From Paulinella micropora (taxonomy: Eukaryota > Cercozoa > Imbricatea > Euglyphida > Paulinellidae), in assembly GCA_019918135.1 (NCBI GenBank), contig WBZZ01002571.1:221274-285273 (forward strand): a stretch of 64,000 nucleotides of DNA. Direction: 5' to 3'. The notes beneath the pieces were generated by a model. The model had not been told where the DNA came from and did not search any database. It saw nothing but the letters and a program-made list of their open reading frames with translations. Made by a program: the position numbers and the translations under genes. Shown here in pieces: positions 18,954 to 29,039 of this stretch; the first letter of the stretch is position 1; each line of letters starts with the position of its first letter.

Positions 18954-19313
18954 TCACTTCTTTGAACTAGAAGGCGATGGAAGGCATATTCCTATGAGTA
19001 AGGTCAAAATTCCGACATAAGTATTAGCAACCTCACAAGGTAAGTTCTTTTCAGATAGCCTCACGATACAAAGGGTTATAATGGCAATAATGATACCCAT
19101 TTGAAATAAGTATTTAATAAGTCTGCTGTCGGTTGGTCTGTTTTTTATACAACAACAATTCCAGTTATCTTCCAATTCGTGCTCTACTTTTTTTTCCTCA
19201 GTCCTTAGTTCTACTTCAAAAACACGAGACTTTAATTCTGGAGTTAGTTCGCCATCCATATCCATAATAGGTGGTGGTCTGTGAAGTCGTCTAGTTGTGT
19301 TATTGTTTGACAT
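18954..19313 (-). CDS. Two-transmembrane-segment protein
   Basis: 119 residues. A charged N-terminal 60 residues with a CCC cluster is followed by two hydrophobic segments, FQMGIIIAIITLCIVRL (about residues 70-86) and VGILTLLIGICL (about 100-112), ending in a Ser/Lys tail. Likely membrane associated; its ATG overlaps the end of the fibre gene by 14 bp, suggesting coordinated expression. Function unknown. Confidence 0.6.
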   Translation of the reverse strand: MSNNNTTRRLHRPPPIMDMDGELTPELKSRVFEVELRTEEKKVEHELEDNWNCCCIKNRPTDSRLIKYLFQMGIIIAIITLCIVRLSEKNLPCEVANTYVGILTLLIGICLPSPSSSKK

Positions 19314-22092
19314 TTGAAAAAACGACTGCTCGTATTTCTGCTAATTGGTTGGTTTGGTCTTGTAGTATATTAAGTAAAGTTTTATTTTCTTTTTCTAAAT
19401 TAACTACCTTTTCCGCCATGTGTTGAAAAGCACTGACTAATATTGGTATAAAACTTGTATATGTTATGCCTTCAAGATTTCCATTTCCATCGTCTGCTTT
19501 CATTCCACTTTCAGATACAAATTCAGGAAATATTTTTTTAACTTCATCAGCAATAAATCCGTGGTTCTTTTGTTCTTTCTTTTCGTCTGATTTCAAATAA
19601 TATGAACAACAATTTATTTTCATTAGTTTCTCACAACAATCCCCGCAGTCTAATGTTTTAATATCTGATTTTAGCCTCTGTCCGATGAGTTTGTCCAAGC
19701 TCCGTTAAGCGGAACATAATTATAACTGCCAGACGGCTCACCTGAAGAGTTTGAAGTAGTCCAAGCATGTAGAATTCCTTGAGATGAGCAGATTGTGACA
19801 TAATTTGAATATCCTCCTGATTTCATATATATTTGTGGGTCGTAAGTAGAACTTGGTCTTTGTCTTAATGTTAAAAATCAGCTTGATGTTGTTGGAAGAG
19901 TTAATGTTGAAGAACAACTTATAGCACTCTGAGCATAGATAACTCCACTTCCCCTCGCAAAAAAATTTAAATCTTGATTGGTATTGCTTCCCGTAGCATA
20001 TATTGAATTATAACCAAAACCAACTCCCTGTGTCCCGTTGCTGTGTCTGAATTCAACACCGGCAGAAGATGCTCCAAGATTGGTTGTGACATATAACCCG
20101 ACTGGTGTAGCATGAGACCCACTTCTTGCTTCTCCTCTTATATCTGCCGTGCTATTAACAACAGATATGCCCGCATTCGCCGTTATTAATCCACTTGCTG
20201 TTAATGTTGTTGCTGATATCCCCGCATTTGCCGTTATTAATCCACTTGCTGTTAATGTTGTTGTTGATATACCCGCGTTTGCTGTTATCGCTCCACTTGC
20301 TGTTATTGCCTTCGTTGTTAATAAGCCCGATGTGTCAAGTTCCAGGGCGAGATTCCAAGGAACAGCAGCCCCAACACTTTTCCCGCTATCATACAAAAAT
20401 CTAAGTTTATTATTCCATTTACCAATTCGAAAATTAGAACTCGCATAACTTGATTTCCATCCGCCAGCATCTAAATACGCATCAAAGGTCATTATGACTT
20501 AAATTGGTTAGTTAAAAAGTAGGATAAATATCTTCTGTTGTAATAGCCTGCAAATGTGCTCCAGTTGTATTATTATTAAAAGTCCCATACAATTCTAAGC
20601 CTCCTGTTGTTCCTATTCCTTTTGTTGTGTTTCCTATAATTATTGGTTTGCCTGATGCTGTTATTATTTTGTCGCTCGTTGTTAATGTTGTAGTCTTGCC
20701 TGCAGTTGAAGTGATTGATGTTCCCGTTATTGTTCCACCACTTGTTACGTTGTTTGAGTTCATATCCAAAGCACCATGAAATCGCATACCCCAGCATTGT
20801 TAAAACGGACAATGTCAGACGAAGCACTTTTATTATCTAAAAGTTTTGAAATATAAAGTCCCGCCCCTTTTACATCAAATGCTACATTAGTGAATACATA
20901 ACCTCTTTGGTCTGCGGTTCCACTTGTAGCAGTATTTAGAGTAAATAAGAAATATTGATAATCACCTGATGTCTGTGAAAAGAATATATCTCCTCCATTT
21001 TGGTTTAATATCCTCGCCCCATTATATGTTATATTTCCACCATTAATGATAACTTGATTATTAAACTCGGCCGTTTGCGTTAAAGTTAGATATTTTATCA
21101 CAGTGCTCGTCCCGTTGAATGTTTTAATTCCTGTTATTGTTTGGTCTCCTGTTAGTTTCACACAATTGTCATCCAGATATTGTCTATTTACCGCTTCATT
21201 CGCATTTTGCGGTGCTCCTAGATTAACAATCCGACTACTATTACAATCTAAGCCAGTAGCATTAAACCACGAAACAATCGTCCCATCAATAATAAAACTT
21301 ATTTTATTCGCAGAAATTTCAAAGTTGTAATATGTTGCCGTGTTCATATCCAAACTAGCAATTGACCCAATATTACTAGTAGAATTGAAAACAATGAATG
21401 TTCCCTTCGTCGTTGAATTGATTGAATTTCCTGTTATTTCAACACCACTGCTATATGTCTTAATTCCTGCTATGGTTTGGTTTCCTGAGGTTTTAACTGC
21501 CGAAGTATCAAGAACGGAAACATCCACACCATCAACAAGATTTACATTTGTTATATTTTGATTTCCCATATTTAGTCCCGTCATACTAGCAGTGCCGTCT
21601 AATCTAAGAAAGGGCGAGTTTGTGTTTCTCCATTGTCCACTGCTATAAATGAGTAGTTGATTATCTGATGCTGTTGTTATAATCACATCGCTATGTGTAT
21701 CAATACTTCCACTCGCCGACACTTTCGCCGTGTTCGTATCGTGCTCTGATAGCCAAGTTGTGATAGACCTGCCATTTAGTTGATTTACATTTGTAATGTT
21801 TTGACTTTTCATATCAATTCCCGCACTCGCATTTATTATACTGCTAAATGTTTTAATTCCTCCTATGGTTTGGTCTCCTGTTAGTTTAACCACCGAACCA
21901 TCAACTGCGAGAGTAATGAGATTAATTCCATTATACGTAGAAGCCCCTGAAATAGCATAACCATTCATATTTAGTCCTCCAGTCATACTAGCAGTGCCGT
22001 CTAATCTAAGAAAGGGTGGTGTGGTGTTTCTCCATTGTCCCGTGCTATAAATGAGTAATTGATTATCTGCAGGGAAGCCTGTTATTGTCACA
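19300..22092 (-). pseudogene. Fibre protein with Peptidase_S74 chaperone domain, frameshifted and 5' truncated
   Basis: Successive minus-strand frames (about 20760-22092, 20512-20787, 19878-20492, 19300-19698) carry repetitive Thr/Ser/Gly-rich beta-type sequence such as VKLTGDQTIGGIKTF and TASGLITANAGIS, typical of trimeric fibres. The last frame has the S74 intramolecular chaperone signature (RLKSDIK, NHGFIADEVKKIFPEF, coiled-coil end), with the upstream SSD residues in another frame. In the family this domain trims itself after trimer folding. At least three frameshifts are present. The 5' end stops at the inverted-duplication border; codons before 22093 read by an ORF there are antisense capsid sequence. 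Confidence 0.7.
20160..20330. repeat. 54 bp tandem repeats in the fibre gene
   Basis: About three units coding ITANAGIS(T/A)TTLTASGL. Copies are nearly identical, indicating recent unit expansion within a fibre shaft. Confidence 0.75.
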
Positions 22093-22272
22093 TGGGATAA
22101 TACCCGCCCGCTGTGGAGCAAAGACCAAAATGAAGTTAACGGGCTTGACCTTTCCAATGAGAGACGATGGGAGTTCATTAGCACTACACAGAATAATGCT
22201 CATCAGCACGTAAGTGTAGCAATCACTCAGCGGGAGGTTCAGGTTAAGGCAAATATAATTTCCATTTCATAA
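22093..22272 (+). pseudogene. Capsid gene 3' fragment, right copy
   Basis: The last 59 or so codons of the major capsid gene in inverted orientation, fused directly to the truncated fibre gene. Kept only as part of the duplication; no start. Confidence 0.85.
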
Positions 22273-22357
22273 ATATCTCAAACATGTTTGAGATTATCAG
22301 CCAAAGCAAAAAATTTAAAAAAAAAGATTTATTATTTTGTTTATATACAAACAAACA

Positions 22358-23596
22358 ATGAAAACTCACCAGAGAAACTTAATCGCACAAAATCCAGACG
22401 GAGAATTTATAAATGTCAGTGTTGGATATGATGGTAATATTGGAACAAATCGTTCAAAAACCGCTTTTGGCGAAGCAGTAGTAGGTCAATTAACACCAGT
22501 ATTACAAGAAATCTTTCCATATACCATTAATACTAGGATATGGACAAAAACAGAAACAAAATCATCTGTGTCATTTTTGAATAATATGGCTGAATTGAAA
22601 ACAACTGCTGATGCTACGGCAGATGCTAGACTGGTAAGTAAAAGGAGAATAAATATAGAACTGGAATGGGTGTCCTAGCCCGCTTTACTGCTCTATGGAC
22701 AACGGATGATACAAAAGATTACTATTCATATATTGGAATAGGAAATGATCTCGTTGATGGATTTTATTTTTACAAAAATCAAGCAGGAATGAATATCGCA
22801 CATATTAAAGGAGGTGTCGCAAATTATATTGACCAAGTAGACTGGGACGACCCTTGCGATGGAAATTATGCTATGCCAAACTTAGACTGGAGCAGAGGAA
22901 ATGTATTTCAAATTCAATTTCAGTATCTTGGGTTTGGTGCTATTAAGTTTTATATTGAAAATCCCATAACAGGATTATTTCAATTAGTTCATATGATTGA
23001 GTATGCGAATGCTAATACTGGTGTAAGCCTGCGAAATACGACATTACCTTTTACAGCAGTAATGAGAAATGATGCAACGACTGGAATACAAACTCTTAAA
23101 ACAGCGAGTGCCAGTTTATTCATTGAGGGAACGAATACGATAAACACAAGCATAACAAGCGAAGTGGAAGGAAGTAAAGCAGCAAACCACTGAAAGTCCT
23201 ATTATTAGTATAAGAAACAAAGCGGAATTTGATGCGGGCGGTGCTAATTTAACAAATTATTCAAATGTTTATCCAACTTTGATAAGTATTACAAATGAAG
23301 ATACTAAGTCGAATGTTGTCCGAATGGTATTAAATGGAACACTAACTGGAGCAGATTTTGCAGATATTGATTCTAAGTATTCAATTATAGATACTGACAC
23401 AAAGGCGAGTGCTATCGCAAACGGAACAACAATTTTTAAACTATATGTAAATTCTCAATCAACTCAACAAATCAATCTTAGAAGTTATGATATATACCTA
23501 TCGCCGAGTGATGTATTAACTTTTACTCAGAAGTCTGTCTCTGCTGGTGGGGGAGGAAATGTCAATATTATCGCTAACTTCGTAGAAGACCAATAG
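22358..23596 (+). pseudogene. Spike/minor virion protein gene, right copy
   Basis: Three ORFs (22358-22678, 22666-23193, 23279-23596) as in the left arm. The first two overlap by 13 bases in different frames, and the frame of the third opens before its ATG and overlaps the end of the second, so at least two shifts are needed. Met in the left copy is Phe here at one site (GEFINVS). The ATG is preceded by TTTATATACAAAC. Both arms share the frame changes, so they predate the duplication or reflect recoding. Confidence 0.55.
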
Positions 23597-23754
23597 ATAT
23601 TTGCAAATTCGCACTCTCACTACGCTTTCGTGTGTTTTGCAAACATCGTAAAAAAATAAAATAAAAATATTACATCGTAAAACGATGTTTTAGAAATAGA
23701 CGAATAAACTATTTCGAAGTTGTCGAAATAGTTTTGGAGGCGAAAGTCTAATTT

Positions 23755-24208
23755 CTAAAATATCATCAGAGATATTTTTACCGCATCTTTATTATTAAAA
23801 TAAGGTTGTTGAATTAAATATTCAAGGTATGGTTTATCAATCTTAGCAATATCTTCAATTTTCATTTTTTTTATACTTACCATATTGAAGAAAAATATCG
23901 GTTTCATTTTGTGCTATCTCTTCACCTACATTAGTCTTTATTTCGGTAATTCCAGTCTCTTTTAAATCAGCCCCCTTAAAAGGTGTGCTTTCTTCTTTAT
24001 CCGTTATGGCAAATGTTGATTTATCTTGCAAATCAATATTGGATGGTATAACTACTTTCACATTGTCATCACGTGGTTTATATTGCTCATAGAAAGAAAC
24101 AATGTCAGGTTTAGTCCATTTAATTGTTGGCTTTTTAATTTCAATGTCAATGTTCCATTTTTCAATTTCATTCAAGTAGTCTTGTTTGGTGTTCAGGTCT
24201 GTCATCAT
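23755..24208 (-). pseudogene. Second ExoX-C-like protein, right copy
   Basis: Same sequence and same A8 break as 10337-10790, with the ExoX-C module downstream in the shifted frame. Confidence 0.55.
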
Positions 24209-24232
24209 GTATATAATATAAGTATTAATTTT

Positions 24233-24521
24233 TTATAAATATTTTTTTACTTCACTTTTAATGTCTGTAAACTTATCAAACCACGGCTGTTTCATAACCC
24301 ATTCAAGATATGGCTTATCAATAAGTGCGATATCTTGAACCTTCTTCCCGCGATACTTACCAAATGGAAAAATATCCCTTGGCTTGCCTGCCCGTGCATT
24401 TTCAATCATTTGGATTTCGACAGTAATTATCTTTTTAACATCGGTAAGAGAAAATGTTTCTTTTTTTATTTTCAATAGAGAGTTTCTCAAACTTCTCACA
24501 TAGTCTGGTGAGGACGGTCAT
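24233..24521 (-). pseudogene. ExoX C-terminal-like protein, right copy, A-run shift
   Basis: As 10025-10312, but one additional A in the run near 24465 separates the ATG at 24521 from the conserved module, so only the left-arm copy has an intact frame. Confidence 0.6.
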
Positions 24522-24606
24522 TGGTCTATATAGACTGGTAAAAAATTTTATGGAAAGAAATTAATCAATTGATATTTATGAGTATCGCTTTCATTCAACA
24601 TAACGC

Positions 24607-27528
24607 TCATTTTCGCTTGCTCATAAACATCGTTTGATAACCGTAAGGAATACTATCATTATCTGTATAGAAGTCTCGTCCGCACCATCTTGATTTATCA
24701 ACTACTTTTACGACATTCTTTTGGTGTTGTATGCTAAAGTGTTCAATGTGTTGCTGTTTGCTGTTTCTGCTAGTGTGTATCTTCTTCATTATAAAGTCTC
24801 TTGTGTTTGTTAGGCTTTCGCCCTTGTCCATTAATTCATATGAAACGGGATTTAATTTCTTTAAGTCTAAGCCTTTACCTCTAAAGTGGAAATGTGTTTC
24901 CTTATCGTCCTTCTTTACATACTCCAACATATATAACTTGGGTGCTATCCATTATCCCCTTATTATTTTACAATTCTTCCCGAGGTCGTCGTCCATGCCA
25001 CCGATATTTCTATCACCAAACCTTTTAATTCTTTCAATATTATTCACATGTGATTGAATGCTGTCTGTATCGGTATAATAATAGTCATTGTCGGGGTTGT
25101 TGTTTGGATTAGCCTCTGTCATATACTTATACATAATCCGTCGGCTGTATGCTAGGATAAAAGCCCCGTAGTGAGTGGGTTTTGTAATTTTTTCTTCTTT
25201 TTCTTGTTCGTCTCGTGGAATACCTGATATAAGCCAAAGTTCGTCATTGAATGTTTCAATATCAGTTATAACATTCTCAGACCAAAACTTCCAATATTCG
25301 TGATTTTTAGATATATATTTGCTTATTGTGTTTATCGGTCTCTGGATGGTTTTGCCGTATAAAGCATTCATAAACAACTTAGCCAATAAATATTGTCGAG
25401 TGCCTTTCTTTGAGTTTTGTTTTTTCTTGAATAAGTCCAATATATAATCTTTGAATACTGGTTCTGCTTCTTCTGTGTAATAGCCACGATTAATTTTTAC
25501 TTGATAACCTAAATTAATCATATCTTCAATATCAATAGATGTAAGCCATTGGTCATTCATATCTCTTAACTCCCACTTCAAACAACCTTTGCTATCTCTG
25601 TATTGCACTCGCGGATGAAGTAAAGTTTTAGGGCATACATAATCAACATTATATATTCCCATTTTTCCTTTCATTTCACCTTCGCACTCCTTGATTTCGC
25701 CCGTCATAAATAACTCTAACATAGCCGTTGGATAGAGTGAGACGTCATCGGCATCAATAAGATAATCAACAATCTCATCAAAACTTATTTCACCTCTTTT
25801 ATATTTTTCATATTGCTTAGATAAATCTTCTTTTGCTTGGATAAGTCCTCGCTCCATATACCGCTCTTCTGAAATCCTTCTCCTGTTTTAAATTAGGTAG
25901 TTGTATCATATACTTTCTGTCTATCTTCTTTTTCCATAGATTGAAGGTTAATGAAGAAGTAGAGATAAAAGCGGTTAGGTTTGTTTTATGTTCCTCAAAT
26001 GTCTGCTTATTTAGTGTGTCGTGAAGTACTTTAAGCCCCATAACATCTTTCTCTAAGTATATCAAACATTCTTTTTTCATTTCGTCATCCATCTCTTCCC
26101 ATCGTTTCGCCTTGCTATGGTCAAAGTCGCCCTTTAATACATTACAGCCTAATGTTTCAGTTCTTTTTTAGGCTTCCCTCTGTGTGTTTACACATATCCC
26201 AAAATTTAATGTTCTTGTATTCCATAGAAATAATAGCCCCATTATTTATTAATGGTGTGTCTTTTATCTTTCTTTTGATAAATTCTTTTTGAAGGAAGTA
26301 GTGATCAAATTTTCTCCCGTTGAAAGCATTAACATATAATGTCGCCTTAGGATTTCGCTCCTTTAATTTTTCAGCATATTCAAGAATTATGTCAAGAAGT
26401 TCAGATATACAATTATCGCCCGCTACATATTTAAAACCAATATCAGCGATTATGTAGCCAGCGATATAAGGAGTGTGTAATTCATATGTGTTCGTAAATG
26501 TTTCAAGGTCATAATGAAATAATTCGTCCTGATTGTTATATTTCATTTCTTTGAAGGAAGTTAATAATGACCTTACCTGTTTATCTTTTTGTCTGAGTTT
26601 TGCTTTCGCATATGAAACCCTTTTATTATTACAAGTGTGTTTATTATAATATTCAGTAAAACAATTAGGACACTTGTTTTTATTTCCTTTTACAAAACCT
26701 AAGTAATGTCCTTTTGCTAAATAACAAAGCACATCCGCAGTAATTAAGGGTCTGTAAAGTTTTTAAATGTTTGTTTTAAAGATGAGTCTGTCATTTCAAA
26801 ATATTTTCCTTCAATACAATACTTTTTCAATATTTCAAATCCAACTGAAAAAGGTATGTATGAATTGGGTTCAAGATTAAACTCCTTTCTGATATCATTA
26901 CATACTTTTTTATTCAGTTTGACTTTTAATATATTTTTATTAACTTGGAAGAAACAATTATTCGCCCTGCTTCGTGGGTTAATATGAATTCCTTCTTTTG
27001 TTTTAGTTTTTTTATATTTTCCTGAGTCATTACATCCGCCCCCGTCCTCTTGGATAATTTCAACATTCATATATTGAATAATTCGGTCATATCCGTTAGC
27101 ACTGGCTTCAAGATTTTCTTCATTATATACATATATAGCACGAAATAAATCGTCTATATCTTTCAACTTAACCGCATTAAAAGTTTCATTTGAAAAACTT
27201 ACTATCATCAGCATCTGTTATATAGCCGAACTTAACATGAAGGCTCGCTTCTCCTGTCATAACCTTTACTTTTCGCATCCTTTACTGCTCTCATAATCGT
27301 TAATTCAATCGCATCCGTATCATAGAAGTTAATATCAAGTTCTCTGAATGGATACGTATAGCCGTTTATCCCCCTGTTCTTTATCGGTCTTAGTTCAACA
27401 ACCTTATATTCCATCTGTTTAGTCTCCCGTGTCTTAGTTTCCCTTAAATTAGCCTTTGACTTTAAGAGTTCTACATTTTTCTTTGTTGGTCTTGGTGGTA
27501 ATGGTGGTGGCATTATATCAATGGACAT
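24607..27528 (-). pseudogene. Family B DNA polymerase (protein-primed type), full span but broken
   Basis: The frames from 27528 (ATG, MSIDIMPPPLPPRP) to 24607 make about 970 codons. Visible in order are an N-terminal region (27232-27528, 26744-27214), exonuclease motifs YDLETF and NAFNGRKFDHYF (26157-26732) and YLEKDVMGL (about 26030), polymerase motif A DADDVSLYPTAM, motif B LAKLFMNALYGK, motif C YYTDTDS (24952-25857) and the thumb region (24607-24930). Breaks are frameshifts near 27240, 27195, 26740, 26160 and 25835 and a TAA at 24952-24954. Such polymerases replicate polinton-like genomes from protein-primed ends. The downstream part lies in the right arm. Confidence 0.8.
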
Positions 27529-27533
27529 ATAAA

Positions 27534-27712
27534 AATATTAGAAAAATATGAAATTGTTTTACCGATATATATAAACATAAATTGTCTTACCTTTAACATA
27601 AAAAACAAAACAAAAACAAAAATTACTTTTTTATATTAAATGTAAATGAATTTCAAAAAACAAAACAAAAGCAAAAATTACTTTTTTATATTAAATGTAA
27701 ATGAATTTCATT
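27534..27712. other. AT-rich spacer with a direct repeat
   Basis: An AT-rich segment upstream of PolB. About 50 bp centred on AAATTACTTTTTTATATT is present twice in tandem (27601-27710). Could be promoter or origin sequence; no gene. Confidence 0.5.
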
Positions 27713-27898
27713 TTATTCTCTCGCCGTCTCTTTCGCCTTCATTTCTTCATATTCCTTAAGTTTTCTATTTCGTTCTTTTAATTGCTCCTTCCTCTTTTGA
27801 TTGATTTCATCCTTATTTCTCTTATAATACGCAAGAGCCTTTTCGGAGTTAGCCTTTCTCTTTTCTTCTGGTGTGAGATATTTCTTATGTCTTCCCAT
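27713..27898 (-). CDS. Small basic helical protein
   Basis: 61 residues from the internal ATG (MGRHKKYLTPEEKRKA ...), chosen because TAATATATACC precedes it as in other genes of the element; an upstream GTG-initiated extension is unlikely. Almost entirely charged helix with KYLTPEEKRK, a motif common in small viral and algal putative DNA-binding proteins. It probably binds nucleic acid; not assigned further. Confidence 0.55.
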   Translation of the reverse strand: MGRHKKYLTPEEKRKANSEKALAYYKRNKDEINQKRKEQLKERNRKLKEYEEMKAKETARE

Positions 27899-27945
27899 GG
27901 TATATATTATTAGTAATATAATTTTACTCTTTAAATAAAAATTAA

Positions 27946-28314
27946 TTATTTTGGTGCTCCACTTAATAGACATCCTTTAGGTCTCTCTTCAATATCTACA
28001 ATAATATATTTCTGATAAAATTTCCGGTATTCGGAGTTTGATTTAACATATTTCTTAAATGGTGTTCTTTTATTTAATTGTTCAATAGCCTCCGCACATA
28101 TTTTCATTTTGAAAAAGTCTTTCATATCTTTTTCTGGTTTATCTCTTATAATTTTTGCTTGCTCTCTCCAAAATTCATATGCTTTAATGTATCTATTATC
28201 AGTTTCTTGTTTTGTAAATACTTTAAGAGATAAATCTTCTGCTTTCGCTTCTGGAAAATGTAAGTTATATATTTCTCTCATTTCCTTATCTGCTTGATGC
28301 GGGATGGCCGTCAT
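27946..28314 (-). CDS. Hypothetical viral protein, 122 residues
   Basis: An intact frame with balanced composition and predicted helices (YIKAYEFWREQAKIIRDKPEKDMKDFFK). It ends overlapping the region before the small basic gene. No recognised domain. AT-rich viral codon use and orientation match the rest of the element. Confidence 0.55.
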   Translation of the reverse strand: MTAIPHQADKEMREIYNLHFPEAKAEDLSLKVFTKQETDNRYIKAYEFWREQAKIIRDKPEKDMKDFFKMKICAEAIEQLNKRTPFKKYVKSNSEYRKFYQKYIIVDIEERPKGCLLSGAPK

Positions 28315-28361
28315 TCTTTTATGTAATATTGTTTATTTCTTTAAATGGTTTTACACTTTTT

Positions 28362-28591
28362 TTAATAATAATTATCAATGTCATCATTTCTTCTAACTAT
28401 CATAGTGCAAGGATATCCATTTATTATAACATCTTGCTTTTCTGCGAAGAAGTCTCTATGTGATTGACTTTTCTCGTGTGTGTATTTACTATATATACCT
28501 ATTGTTTTACCACAGACACAAGTATATTTATTTTTCCTTCTTTCTTTTAAGTATTAGTTTCTCTATTGTTTTCTGAGTTGGTGGATGTCAT
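28362..28591 (-). pseudogene. Short zinc-finger protein, frameshifted
   Basis: The ATG at 28591 opens MTSTNSENNRETNT and stops; shifted by one base, the frame continues with KYTCVCGK and a His pair (THEKSQSH), a C2H2-like finger, to a TAA at 28362. About 75 codons in total. It would be the outermost gene of the element on this side. Confidence 0.45.
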
Positions 28592-28641
28592 CCATTTGGT
28601 ATATGTTATATTAAATAGTTTTCTTATCATAGAATATATTT

Positions 28642-28674
28642 CCTGTTGTTTTTGACTACTTCAAAAACAACGGG
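28642..28674. terminator. Hairpin with GTTGTTTTT/AAAAACAAC stem
   Basis: A 12 bp stem with one G-T pair around GACTACTTC. Close to the outer end of the viral element. Confidence 0.45.
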
Positions 28675-28716
28675 CTTTGCTGGTATGTGTGATGCCTGTT
28701 TTGTAGTCAAAACGTT

Positions 28717-28747
28717 AAAAGGTGGCTACGAGTCGTTGCCACCTTTT
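28717..28747. terminator. Hairpin AAAAGGTGGC/GCCACCTTTT
   Basis: A perfect 10 bp stem with 11-base loop followed by T residues. Lies about 35 bp inside the candidate right end of the element and could be part of its terminus. Confidence 0.5.
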
Positions 28748-28779
28748 TGCGTATCATCTACTACACCTTATGGACAAGT

Positions 28780-28789
28780 TGTGGCGCTT
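28780..28789 (+). repeat. Candidate target-site or attachment repeat, right
   Basis: TGTGGCGCTT, same as 9054-9063. Base composition becomes GC-richer immediately beyond it. Confidence 0.4.
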
Positions 28790-29039
28790 CAGCGATCAGG
28801 GTAAACGCTGCCTGCAAACCGCCTTGTCGTGCCTTCTGTGATGTTTTGTATGCTCACGCATGGTTTTTTTTTCTATCTTTTTTGTATGAGACCGATCGTG
28901 GGGCGCGCGGCAGAGGTTCGCGGTGATGGATCACCTCGTCCTGCAGGTAAGCAATTTTAAGGTTGTTTTTGAAATGTAGGTGTCAGCCCCTTCTCGACGT
29001 GCCCCAAGCCTGTTCTCCGCAAAAGGTACTCGTTTTTTA

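Larger units (their letters stand above)
22093..25473 (-). repeat. Inverted duplication, right arm
   Basis: 3381 bp, reverse complement of 9074-12464 with small differences. Unlike the left arm it continues outward without a break into the rest of PolB. Confidence 0.9.
9064..28779. mobile_element. Endogenous polinton-like/virophage-like virus with internal inverted duplication
   Basis: About 19.7 kb, much more AT-rich than its flanks, densely packed with intronless ORFs. It encodes the diagnostic set for polinton-like viruses and virophages: protein-primed-type PolB, double jelly-roll capsid, penton, adenain-type protease and packaging ATPase. No integrase, transposase or helicase-primase was recognised. 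The left end is cut inside PolB, so the integrated copy is incomplete or rearranged. The exact outer ends are inferred from the 10 bp flanking repeat and the composition change. Confidence 0.85.

Noticed and set aside
20149-20448. Plus-strand ORFs across the fibre repeat
   Set aside because: Hydrophobic repeats read antisense to the 54 bp fibre units.
28690-28760. tRNA or other structured RNA at the GGTGGC/GCCACC hairpin
   Set aside because: A single stem only; no cloverleaf or other arms can be drawn.
28926-28946. ATG followed by a perfect donor (CTGCAG then GTAAGC) as a possible first exon
   Set aside because: Only seven codons, and the next acceptor would leave a 33 bp intron leading into low-complexity sequence; not enough support.
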